From Balanoglossus misakiensis (taxonomy: Eukaryota; Hemichordata), in contig CM082595.2 of assembly GCA_040954595.2 (NCBI GenBank), positions 2,480,001 to 2,544,000 on the forward strand: a DNA stretch of 64,000 nt, in the 5' to 3' direction. Each line of letters opens with the position of its first letter. The stretch's first letter is position 1. Position numbers and translations under genes: made by a program. The notes under the pieces were generated by a model. It was not told the origin of the DNA, searched no databases, and worked only from the letters and a program-made list of their open reading frames with translations. Below, piece after piece: positions 48,623 to 60,973 of the stretch.

Positions 48623-51195
48623 CAGTCCGTCAGCGTCGAACGAAAGAAACCGACCATCCAACAGAAGACTCTATACAGCCGACAGCACACTCACGTCGCC
48701 CTCCGGTTATACCGATCCGAAAACTAAATCACAATTCGTTCCCCGCTGGCGTTGCAAGTCAGGCAATCCGGCCTTGAACTGAGACTCTCATAGCTGTGCA
48801 CGCGCCTTCTGATCACACTCCGGGACAAAACTCCCCGGGTATAGAAACGAATTTCTGATCCACCCTCGGGGAAACAACAAAAAAATAGAGAACGAAGAGA
48901 CGCTTCTCTATACCCCACGCTCTTTTTTGCATCTGATTGTCTGTCTGTCTGACTGACTGACTTGACTGCTGCCCTAATGAGGTCTCCTTGCCGCGTGCAT
49001 ACTAATCAAGCGAGACACCCCCCTTTAAAGCATTTTAACTTAATAACTACAAGTCACTGTATTTGATCACCCAGGCAATCTGGTCGATTCAAAAGTATGA
49101 AAACTTGTCCACAGTTTATCCAGCGTTTTTTTTTTCAAACCATGAATGAAGGAGCTGATTGATGTTGGTCCTAACACGTCTTGAACAGATGTCAAAATGT
49201 TTACGTGGAATCTGTATAATATATACGTATGAGATCACAGCCAACGTGAGATGCATACGTACTGTGGTGTTTCGTTACATTTCATTGTAATTTTGAGGGA
49301 AAAAATCCCAAATGTGCGAGAGTGGAGACCAAGCACGCCGCGTTGGCGTTCTCCGAAAAAATAGAAAAAAAGTTTTAGTGGGTCTATCATAAAATAGAGT
49401 CATCCATAGAATCTAGCTGGAAAATTGACAGGGTTTTGTTAGCCAGTCAAAGAATAAAAACGTCCTTGTCAGCGACTCACAGATTGGCACGTATTGTATT
49501 TCGGGTGATTTTTACGCCATTTTAGTCACAATTAGTACTCGATATTTCACTCCTTTTTTTTCCCTCGCTTTTGTCCTCCAGAAGTCTAGATCGTTACTAT
49601 TGACAAAAGCGTTTGTTATGTTGATTGAAAAGCACTCCACCTTCTCACTTAAGGTTTTTTCTCCAAATCAGTAAAAAGCATCGCGTCGTTCCTGTGACAC
49701 ATCCAATTTCCCGCGTTCATGCCCCGAAACCATAATCGAATACTAATGACATCCGCGCCAGACGATGTCAATTTTTTTCCAGTCAGTTGTCAGCAATGCG
49801 CGCCCCGTTGAGCGACAATCGCGCACGGCAAAGGTTATCGTCTGTCTGAAAATGTCGTTAAATTGTGTTATAATCTCTGTTGTATCATTTTGGGTTCTTA
49901 TTTTCACATTATTTAATCCCTTTCTTTGAAAATTTGCAGCATAGGGACACTTCGATTACATGTAGTTTTCAAAATGTGTCTGTTGCAGAAGTCTATTGTT
50001 AAGTATCACGCGCGCGCGCTCAATAGACAATCAAAGCCCCACTATTGTCTCATAGGATTTTATCAATCCACACATCTTTACGTTAGATACAAGAAAGGGA
50101 CATACTTTCTCATATCACAAACATATTCCAAAAATATTATTTCTTTTGTGCAATACGTTTCTTTCAAAGACGGGGACAACGCGTGCGCGAAACATATCGC
50201 GTTGTCTATTTCTCCCCGCGCGGATTAAAAGGCGTGAAATGGACTATCTGTGACCCCCTTTAAAATGCATCAATAATATAATGAAATCACCCAATTTGCA
50301 TACAGACGGAAATTTTACGCCAAATTGTCGCATCCCCTGTTACCCAAGAGAGCTCTGTCTATCGACAGAAGGCGATGAGTGTTTCATCCTGCTAACGATA
50401 TTACGTTAATAGCAAGCTTGCAGTTTCAAAACTCAATAATTCTTATTGTTCTCGAATTTATATGGAAATTGGGTGCTATTTCTATGCAAATGTAGGCCTT
50501 CCTTCATATATTGTATCCTCTGTGGGTCCCTTTACGTAGTATAATTCTAAAGGGGGAAATGATCCGTCTCTACTCCATCCTACTAGTAAATTTCGAGAGA
50601 TCATTTAATTTTACCAATAACATTCCGAGAAAGTCACTTTCAAGATCCAAGACCCCATATCATTTCATACAAATTCTTTGATTACAAGATAGAAAAATAT
50701 TAATCATATACGTGAATATAAATTAAATACATCATCATCTTCATTAAAAACATTATTTGTTTTATGAAATATGATACAACTCTATTATGATTCAGTGGTA
50801 TGGGTTGAATCCAATATATTATCCCAATGCCAATCGTGAAATTACTGATCATAGTATATAAAATTCTCGTCTTAAAATAATATATATGAGTTATGAGATA
50901 AGAAATTATCAACAATCAAATCTTCAGTTGCTTCACTTCCGACTTCCGCCCCTGAGTCTTTGACCACTTCCGGACAAAATATAGCCATCACCACCCACCC
51001 GCCTAAATAACAAAATTCGCGTTTTGCGAGAACGTTTTAAAACTTGAGACTGACGTTCTGTGCCGTATGTAAAAAAACTATCAAAAACCATCACCGCTTA
51101 TAGTCCAAATTACTCAAAGATGTTAAATGGCGTAAGATTATAGTTGTGCACTCAAACAGTGAAAAGATGAAAAACTTTTCTGGCAATTCTGGAGG
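48623..51195. other. Intergenic region between the two M13 genes
   Basis: This contains the 5' flank/promoter of the proximal M13 gene (left) and the 3' UTR of the distal one (right). No other coding sequence is recognised. A few AT-rich stretches occur around 50700-50920. Confidence 0.5.
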
Positions 51196-54100
51196 CTAGA
51201 AAACGGAACACTTATGTTCTGGATTCATGGGTGATCCTACAGGACAGGAAAATGCTTCTGCAAATTCGTCATACTGAGACAACGTTCCGATGACCCTGAA
51301 AAGAGAAAATGGAGATCTCGTACTAAAAAATGTCCTACCCTGGTTGAAATGGCCATCTTTTGTTTGATGTGTTCGATTATTATTAATGGAATACATGATA
51401 CAATAGGCAACACTCACCTAAACCTCGCAGGTGAGTGAGAATCTGTAATAAGCTGAAGTTTTGAACTCTCAAGACGACGACTCGTGCACCAGTTCTGTGT
51501 AAGAAATGAAACAAAACGACGGGCTCGTCAGAATTTGCAAAGTCTTGAATGACAGGGCAAAATTGTACCAAATTGTCTCAAATTTGACATTCAAAATGGC
51601 CGCCAATCAAATTTGAATTTCAAAATGGCCGCCAATCAAACTACATGTAGTGTCTTACCTGTGCAAACGACAGGAAGAAAAGTTGCTCGTTTGTGATTTC
51701 AAGCCCCGGGAGTACTGGCTCCTCGCCAGCTTCCATTACCAGTGTCTTATAAGCCTGAAATTAATCAATCAATCAACCGTTCGATCAGTATTCGGATCGA
51801 TGGTAGATTGGTAAATGGATGAACGAATGATGAATCTTGTTGCCATGCTCAGTTACAATATTCCGACTTACATTAAAAGAGTGTTTGATAGCACCGAGGT
51901 CAGCGATGTTCTCTCCTTTGGTCAGATTACCATTAATCTGAAAACCAAGAGAGGACAATATTATTACAAGGAGCTTTGTGGGAACAATCTTCTTCGATTG
52001 GAGACAGTTCTTCAATCGAGTCAGCAACAGTGACAGTCTTTGGCATTTAATGATGACAATGATTTCGATTTTTTAGGATCAAGGTCTTGCCAAGAAGGTC
52101 GTAAATGCTAACCTTCATATTGGTCCCCGCCACTTCATAATTACTGTACTGTTCCACAACGCACCGCGTTCGATCTTCGAAGTTCCGCGCAGACTCTTCT
52201 GACCACCAGGGGGCGATGTTACCATCCTTGTTGTACAGTCGGCCTATAAAATTTTGTTTCTCAGTAAGTTTTAAAAGTCTGTCCATATATTGCTCAGCAG
52301 AAACTATATGATTACGTCATCACATGTTACCCTGGTTACAGATATGATTTACTTTTTTCTTACCGTGTGTATCAAACCCATGCGTCAGTTCGTGTGCAAC
52401 GACATATCCAATACCGGCGTAATTTAGGGCCCTGGAAAATGAATACATATTCACAAATTAACTTTCACTCTCACTTTCACTCTCACTCTCACTCTCAGCC
52501 CATAGTCCACCAAGTCGTCCATATGTCAACCGCTAGTGTCAATCTGAGCAATGAGACTTATGAGCTGATTCAAAATAACCATGTCGGAGATTTTCAAACA
52601 TTCAGCAGGTATACGACAGGAATTATACTTACCACAGATTTGCACTGTCGAAAATAGGCGGCTGAAGAATCGCGGCAAGCATTACTAAAAAAGAAAAAAA
52701 TACACAACTTTTTTTAAACGTTGAGAAAATTTTAATTCTAGTCCATATTTATCAGGAATCTGGGAAAGAAACAGTCAAATAACTCGCTTGTCTTGTTTAA
52801 TGTTGGAAATCACACAAAAAAGAACACATACTCATCGTGTTCGTCGACGGTCGATAGAGGGCGTTCAGTACTTGAGGAGGAGCCAGCCATCTGTAAAAAA
52901 GAACAAGAATTTTTACCACGATGGTCCACATTGCATTTATAAGATCATAAAAACGGTTTGCAAAAACTTCAAGGATAGCGTTACTTACTCATGTTTGTCA
53001 ACGTTTTTGGTCAACTTTTCTAGAGCCTGCTTCAGTCCGAATCGTGACACGTTTAACATACTTTGCATAAAACTCGTCTGGTTAACCACTACCTGCAAAT
53101 AAGAAACACGAAATGTATATAAGTGACGTGGCCCAATTTCACACATTTCAGGACTGCTTAGCTGAAATGATGCAATGTGTATTTATTTATCTTACCCCCT
53201 CAAACTTCTTATCCAGCTGAACAGGATCGAGGATATAGTCTGGGTAGGCGACCTTCTCACCCATTGCATCAACCTGTGAAATCGTATCGAGAAAAAAAAT
53301 TATATGTGTCGACATAGTGATCAAACTAAAGAACCACGGTTAGCAGTACTTATGTAAAAAGAGTAATGGTGATACCTTTTCGATAGCCACGTGTCTAGTC
53401 TCTTCACTCATCCATCCATTGTCCAACACGGCTTCCTTGAAAGCGTTCTTGATGTGAGTGACAATCTCAGAAACCTGGGAAGCAAGCAGTAAACTCTCGT
53501 TTTTTTATTATCTACGTACCAACCTAAACACGCATACATAGATCCATGTACAGACACACAAATACATACACACGATTGGATGACAATATCTCTAATTATG
53601 TCGTTGCCAAATTTATCATTCGGGTCCCTGTAGAATTCAGAACATAAAGATCATACCTCTTGTTTTCCTGTTGGACCGAAGGCATCTCTCACAAACATCG
53701 CCCCTACAGCCATGTCAAAGCGATTACTAACAATTGCAGCACACTCCTTCCACGGATCTGGGCCTCTGGTTGCCCCGGTGAGAGTGTTGTACACTTTGTT
53801 GTGGGCATCCTTCATTTTTGTGCTTGTAACTTGGAGGACTGAGGCTGCGATGTGCCACATCATGTAGTTGTGAATAATTCTGTGAATCAGAATCAGAAAG
53901 GACAACTTTTAGGCCTTCAGAGTGGGCAACTGTGTGTGATCAAGCACCAAGTCTTTGTGAATGCGTTCCACTGTTGCACAGAACAGTCTAGACTCTGTGG
54001 CAGTCGCTGTGCCTGTCGATAAGAGTGGAACTTCACACTGTGTACGACGATTAGCGTCGCGTCTACAGGACGTTCTATACGTAACGTGGACGCGCATTTC

Positions 54101-56684
54101 ATTTTCAGTATCACACAGTCTTGGAGCAAGACTAAGAACAGTCGTACAAACGCGAAGTGGAAAGTGGTTTTCAAATATGAACAGAAAAACATCAAACGCT
54201 CAAATTACGATTCAATGTTCCTAACCTAGGATCGCTGCTTGCAATGAGGTCTGAGAGTGACTTGATGTACTCCGCGGAGTAGAGCAGAATTTCTTCATCA
54301 TTTTTGACGTCATATGGTGACGCAGTCGTCCTTAAGATTGACAGCCAATCAAGCTGTGGGGAAAAAAGGCACACAAAACGTCGTCATGTCAATTGAACAC
54401 GTCAGTAATAGGATTGATATTACCATTTGGCTAGCTGTGCTATGTAACAGTTGACCTGTAGGAATCAACTAACACATCTCGCCAACAAAGCACCCCCACC
54501 CACACCCCGATCCCTCAACATGGACCTGAACGTCCATTTGGAAATTCATTCCGTTTTTAACACTTACCTGTGGTGACATCAACTGGAGCTCTGCTACCGT
54601 AACTTTGTTGTAAATTGATAGAATGTCCTGTCTTTCCGAAATAGGCGCGACAATCTACATAGTTGAGATGATAGAAAGTGGCATTATAAAGTACATGATA
54701 CTGATTTCCTTGCCGAGAATTGGCCATTCTGTCACTGTTTGTGTCTTCCTTTGTATCAGTGTCTGTCTGATAGTGTCTCTGCCCCAGTCTCTCCCCTATC
54801 CTCCCCTCCCTTCTCTCTGTCTGCCCCTCTCTCATACTCCTCTCTCTTTCTCCACCAGCGCCCCCCATGTGTCTATCAAGCCCCCCTTTCATATCCCTTA
54901 CCTTCGCCAGTTCGATCTCAAAGCTATAAATTGATGTGACGAGTTCCGATAACAACGGTTCTTCAATGCCAAGTTCAACCAGCACGATCCTCATGAATTC
55001 GAAATAGCTCTCTATAACCTGAAAACGAGTAAGAATCTTGTTTAATGGCGTGTGTTTACAAACACATAACTCATAGTCGTGATGCACCGTCCCCAATTTC
55101 CCCCGACCCCCCCCCCCCCCACATAATTACTGAAAGCTCCCTTACCGGATGACTTTCATTGAAGAAGTAGAAACTTCTGTCGGGCAGGACCATGGCTGGT
55201 TGATCAATCTGCAACAAAGCAAGAAAAATTCCATTAAAAGCCTAATTAATTATTGCACCCCTTTCCTTTAGGGTTCAAAAGTCAAAACCTTTGCTGGTCC
55301 CAGTTTACAAGATCAGTGCACAACGATAGAGATCATACGTCATAAACGTGTAAAATATCTCAACTGTTTCTGGAATAATCATAAACAATAAAAGCCGTCA
55401 GTGTAACTTTGATTTATTTCCGACAATGTCTGGGGTGATAGACCTTTGTAAATCTCACGTTCCAAAGTTCATTATTTCGAGCGCGTGAAATGCTATAAAT
55501 CACCTCGCCTGATTGAGCGGTTTCCAAGACAACATAGCATTTATTGACATTCTTGAACGTTGTAAACATTTGACATCTGTCTAGACTGCCAAACCCGCGT
55601 CATAAATATTTTTTAGTATTCCCATCGGACCATACTTGAAGGTCTTATAGAAACTGCATATCTGTTGTTTTTGCTGTGAAGCGTAACTGTCATTGGCTAG
55701 CTTTCTCTGGACCACTTCAGAAGTTCTAGGGTAGATGTCGAGGTGTGGCATCAACAATACTAGTATACGCCTCTATACGACTTTCTCGGGGGGTTACAGG
55801 TGTGGACATGATAATGCTATAGTATACGCCTTGCTTTTCTGGCAAAACTCAGTTTATATTGGCCACAACTTTCACCAGGTCGGTCTTTCATAGACCCTAG
55901 AGTATATGGTCTTATTAGGGTGTATTTGATCGTAAACACCCAATGTTCCTATGACGTCTTCAAGTTGTAAATACACACAATGGTAGCAAACACTCGTGAC
56001 CTGGTATGCAGTTTGTAAGTATTTTCAGTGGGCATTGATGAATGAGGATACTGGTACCATGAGCTATAGCACATTTATTGGACACACGCCGTGTCTTGCC
56101 ACAACTGGCCTAGGATGACCCGACCTTTGCCTTACAAGTGACTTTGTCTAGCGTCTTAAGTTTCAATTGCGTGATCTTGTGACAGAGCCTTGACAGAACC
56201 CATGAATCATACTACGTGTATTTCACCAAGTTCCGTAAAGTAGCACAGATCGTTTGCCACATGTCCTCGTTCCCAATCGATTTATTGCACAGTTGTGTTT
56301 AAAGTTCGAAGTACAGGGCATGCCACACGTATCGTATATTGATATCAAGTACAGGAAATTGATACAGCATTAGTAAGCGAGACAGAGAACTTTTCTTTGC
56401 TGGCATTTCTTCACAGATATTGAATATCCAACACATTTTGCCTTGAGGTGGTTTGACTTGTGTTGTGGGTCCCACTGGTTGCTGTAGCATGTGTAGCGAC
56501 TTGTTGTACTTCTACTTCCAAATGCCGGTCGGAAGTTGCTGTCCACCACAACTTTATAGTTTTGCGGTCACATGCCATTTTATTTTCGGGTAGAAATACG
56601 CTTTCACGATAGTGGTGGTGGTGGTGGTGGTGGTGGTGGTGGTGGTGGTGGTGGTGGTGGTGGTGGTGGTGGTGATGGTGATGG

Positions 56685-56734
<50 letters not shown>

Positions 56735-58522
56735 CATGAATGTTAGAAGTCCGAGAGGCTTAGCATTGACCCCAGATCACACTTCAGTGGACCCATTCAA
56801 ATTGTATCTTATATTACAATTCAAACCCAAACACTTTCAGTGTTGTGACTTTAAGTTGTGTGACATAACTGGCCAAGTTGAGCGAGAAAAGAGTTAAATA
56901 TTTAAATAAGATCTTGCAAGGAGCGGAGAAAGTGCTTGCTGTGGTATTGTACTACGCTGAAAAGTCTGGGAGGGCAAACAGTCAATTGTTTGCAGATCGG
57001 AGAGATTAGTCAGAAGTGCACTTTCCACGTTTTGGCTCTGTTTAGTTATGAGAGTGGATGGGTGATTGGGTCGGGTGATTTGATATGAATGTATATGAGT
57101 GTGAGTGTGCGAGGGATGATGGTTGGTGTGGTGTGGTGTGGTGTAATGTGCAAACGAGTGACGTGGTTTTTACGGCAGGTAACCTTTAAATTCAGGTGAA
57201 AGGGGTTATTAAACTGTCTTGCTTGCTTGCTTGCTTGCTTAGTTGTTTGGTAGTTTGATTGATTAGAAAAACGCCAAGAAGCTGGGTTGTCAAGAACACG
57301 CGGTACTGTCTTCAAGAATACCACACTCAGGTTCATGCACGGTCACGCGTGGTGTAAGAGATTTTACAACAGGTGGGATTGTGTCGTGTAGGTGTGTCCA
57401 CCACAGGGTTTAGGTCACAGCTACCTATATGGACAAAAATCAATGGATGACCTACACATTCAAGTATTGGTCAAAATTTTGTCTAGTACCTAGCCGTGTT
57501 TGCTCCAAAACTTAGCTTGGACGTATATCTACACACAGGATTCACACGCAGCTGGTTCAATTTTCAAATGAAATGCATACTTGTATTTTTCTTACCATTA
57601 ATCTGTTTATGGAGGAGTTATAGTCATCGACGCCCACGTTGATATTAAAGAGCGGCTGTGCAGTGTACTCTTTCACCAACGTTGTAACTGTTTCAGTGAT
57701 GTCGGTTGTCAGGGGGTTCCATCCTCCTAGAGATGATATGATGTCCACGATCGGTGCAACGCCAAGTTCGTCTCGTCTGTCTGTGTCCATGCATGCCCGG
57801 TAGAGTTCTAGACTTTGCTTCTCTGCCCTGCTGTGGACGCTGTCGGGCGATTTCTCCATGATGGTCTTCAGCATGAGAACGTTGCGGTCCAGAATCTGGT
57901 CGAGGATGCCATAGCGGGATTTGTCCGCCGGGATCGGGTTGTTCTTCACCCACCCGCCGCAGGAGTACTCGTAGAAATCCTGGCACGGGTCAACAGTTTC
58001 GTCCATGTTGCCGATGATCCGACCGGCCGCCTGGACACAGTTCTTGGTCAGGCAGATGTTGGAAATTGAGATTGGGTCGGGTTTGGGTTTCGGGTCGCGT
58101 ATGGCCACCGGGATGGGGATTTCTGGGTCTGGTTTCATGTGAACGCGCTCGAGTGATCGATCTGCGGATCGTACCCTGGCCACTGCGTCCTGGGTCTCGA
58201 CTGCGAGGGTGGGGCACGGGGTAGGGGCGGCCACGGGGGGCTCCTGGTGCAGGAAGAAGTAGTTACACAGCGCACCGGCCATAACGGCCAGACTGAGTGT
58301 CAAGGCTAGGCTGAGGACCATGCAACATCTGTTGGAGTTCGCAGAAGACTTTTCCACGTACTTCACGGTGAGGTTGCTCTTCAATGCCGGGTCCAGGTTT
58401 TCAACAACGATCTCGTTCGGGTCATGATGTCCGGAGTTGGGTTCCGCCCCAGTCCCAGCGCCTTGGTCCACTTTCTTGACCGCTTGCAGTTTGACATCGG
58501 CGTGGTAGCCGCGGTTTTCCAT
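51196..58522 (-). CDS. Neprilysin/ECE-like M13 zinc metallopeptidase, distal tandem copy, with a 1-bp frameshift in exon 15
   Basis: Seventeen exons mirror the neighbouring M13 gene: 58522-57596, 55208-55146, 55018-54902, 54654-54568, 54353-54226, 53879-53657, 53474-53376, 53273-53196, 53092-52989, 52890-52832, 52684-52633, 52431-52364, 52243-52113, 51937-51872, 51755-51659, 51494-51418, 51295-51196. ATG 58522 opens a cytoplasmic tail, a membrane segment (about 69-90) and an ectodomain with [17 protein letters not shown] (52380-52394), ENIADLG and HSPARFR, ending CSVF. Compared with its neighbour it has a longer stem with a Pro-rich insert (about 91-155). Exon 15 is 97 bp where the paralogue has 96. 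One extra T on the plus strand near 51720-51721 shifts the frame and reaches TGA a few codons later. That would remove the catalytic HSP..FR region and the C-terminal cysteine. It is either an assembly error, an allele, or a recent pseudogene. The rest of the coding sequence is intact. Confidence 0.88.
51575..51648. repeat. Dispersed AAAATGGCCGCCAATC repeat, two cores
   Basis: Two copies of TTCAAAATGGCCGCCAATCA in tandem, separated by about 14 bases, follow GTCTCAAATTTGA as at 8265-8306. It lies in the intron between exons 15 and 16 of the distal M13 gene. Confidence 0.6.
52461..52497. repeat. (CTCACT/TTCACT)n short tandem repeat
   Basis: Six-base units of TTTCAC/TCTCAC type are repeated about six times directly beyond the 3' splice site of exon 12 of the distal M13 gene, inside the intron. 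Confidence 0.8.
55209..57595. other. Long first intron of the distal M13 gene
   Basis: About 2.4 kb with no recognised gene. It includes the trinucleotide array at 56612-56734 and a short (CTTG)n run near 57219-57240. Confidence 0.6.
56612..56734. repeat. Compound (GTG)n-(GATGGT)n-(GAT)n microsatellite
   Basis: About 60 bases of GTG repeat change through GATGGT units into a GAT array. Read in reverse it encodes a long poly-His ORF that is an artefact of the repeat. It lies in the first intron of the distal M13 gene. Confidence 0.95.
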
Positions 58523-60531
58523 CGCTTCCTTAGATTCTCACAGACTCGAGAAAACTTTCGAAGGGTTGTCGGAAATGCACTGATGACCAGAAACCCGAGT
58601 GCTCGTCAGATTGCCACGACGCAAACGCTCACAGGTGCGTGCTAGGTTTCTCTCCGCGCCTTCTGGGTGTCGCTGTGTGAAGGACGCCAGCAGAAGTTAT
58701 AAAACTGACTTAAAATACACACTCAAAGCTACATACTGTACAAACATTAAGGCCACACCGTGTACATATATACACATGCACTTCGCCCTCGAAAGTTATT
58801 GCGGGTGTTCAATTTAACAGACGACCCCCTCCGGAAGCAGTACCCATACACGTATTCACTCTTGTCAGAATTGGCCAAAACTGACCACAGTCTTGTGCAG
58901 TTTTAGTTCCTATACTGTCATAAAAGTTTAAAGTTTGCAAGAACATCTTGCCTTCCACTGAAGTCGGTTTTTATGGTTGTTCCAGACCCGTGTGGTAAAC
59001 AGAACAGCCAGTAACAATTTACTGAGCATTAAACCAGAATACTTTACCGTCTTTATTGCTATTGCTTTATGTACGTGTCCTAGTTTATGATCAGCTGTGA
59101 CTGTGTGACACTACAGTATATTAAAAAGTCCCATTTCAGAAATGTGTTTAGTTTCAATCCAACGTGATTATTTTCATTGCTTTACTTTTGTAAGCATTGG
59201 TTTCCTCGGTGAAGTACCGTTATATCATTGTTATGACATTATTTATTGGTATATATACTTGTTCAAATATATCAGTGGCCGGTAGAACCAGGGGTCATAA
59301 ACCTTTTTTTTCCTCTCCACTTGAGTGACCTTGACATGACCCCGCACACTGCTTATGCATATATATGAATCATGAAACCACTTCAGCGATTCAACAAACG
59401 GACTGCATTGTACGTCTGTTTACTTAAGAAGTCGCGCAGAAATGCAAGGAAGGCCGGGGATTTCAGTGTCAAAGGTTAACTTTATGTATTGCATAGGGAC
59501 TGAAAAACGTGCCTGTTTTTGCAATCATAAGCGAATTAATTGCGTGAGCGCATCTGTCGAATTTTGGACGAGTTCCAACTCAGGAAGCGGGTACCGCATA
59601 GTACTGAGGGAAACTGCGTCAGATTGTTGTTGCATGTTCACTCAACACGATATATCAGTTCAACTGTGTAGAGTTACACTTCTCCAAGGATAGTTACGTT
59701 TCTGAGTGTATTTGTTCCCTCATGTGGCTCTCAGGGTCTACGTTGGAAAACATGTTCCACTTTTGAAAGTCTTGATAAAAACCATCTGCTTGTGAAAGTC
59801 CATTACATAGATTCTATCGTTGTTGTTTTTCTGAGAGATTGGATAAAGGCAAGACAGGGCCTAGGGTGTACTAACTTCTGTGACTTTACATCTTTTGAAA
59901 CGGTGACCAATTGCCAATAACATAGCATGACCAGAAGTGAGAGCGCCCTCTGTGGAAAGTTGACCAAATTCAACAGGTGCCAAAGGATTGGCCAAAACTG
60001 ACGAACTCGGCCGATTGTCATTCTTGTTTTTCCACCAAAAAATCAAAACAGATTCACACACGACTTACAGTGTAGCTAACCAGTATTTCAGAGTTTAGAC
60101 ATACTATTTTTACCATGAATATTTAATGATCATACTTTTATTATCTACATGAAAGGTTTCTATGGCAACTACAGTAAGCATAGTACATGTAACTATCTCA
60201 CAAACATGATCTGTACATTGCTAATATGCAAAACATTGTAAGCTATACCGGTTTTAATGTGACAGAGAATCAAAAGACCTTTCGTGCAATGTTCAACAAT
60301 AATTTCATCAAATCTTGGAGAGTTCCCCGTGGTAGGTCAAAACTGAGCTAGGGTACAAAAATTTATGAAAGTCAAATCTAAAAGTTTAAAACAAGATCAG
60401 ATCTTGAAAATTGGCTCCTGATATGCCTCTTAAAAACATACAACATTAAGACAATATTTACATTATGAATACTATATTTCTGTTGTTATGGAAACTGTTG
60501 TTATAGTTACAACACACAACAGAAGTTTAAG
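58523..60531. other. Intergenic region between distal M13 gene and MLF gene
   Basis: The left part is the 5' flank of the distal M13 gene and the right part the MLF 3' UTR. A TTTATT (AATAAA on the minus strand) near 60136 could end the MLF transcript. No coding sequence is recognised. Confidence 0.5.
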
Positions 60532-60936
60532 TTAATACTTTCTTGGCTCAATGGCCAGTTTGTCTCTGTCTCTGTCCCTGTAATGGGGACGACGGTCATA
60601 GCGGCCGTAATCACGACTGCCGAGAGCTCGTGGGTTTGACCGGAAACTCTTGGTTTTGTCACGCCACTCTTGATCAAAAGCTGGTGCATCGCCTGAAGGG
60701 GTGAAAAGTAGACAGTTTTTGTATCAGTAAATAGTGTAGTTGATATGAACAAAAAACATAAGGATCAGACAAATACCAGCTATCATCATTCGGTCTCAGA
60801 TTCCAAAACTTTCCTGGAAAATGTGTACATCACATGTGAAATTCTTACTTTCATCCATATTCACAAAGTCCTGGTGTTCATGGTTGTCCCCAGTACGACG
60901 GTTTCTAGAATTTTCAACAATATGACCACGCTCACC

Positions 60937-60973
<37 letters not shown>

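Noticed and set aside
56411-56737. Poly-histidine ORF on the minus strand
   Set aside because: It is the translated GTG/GAT trinucleotide array inside an intron.
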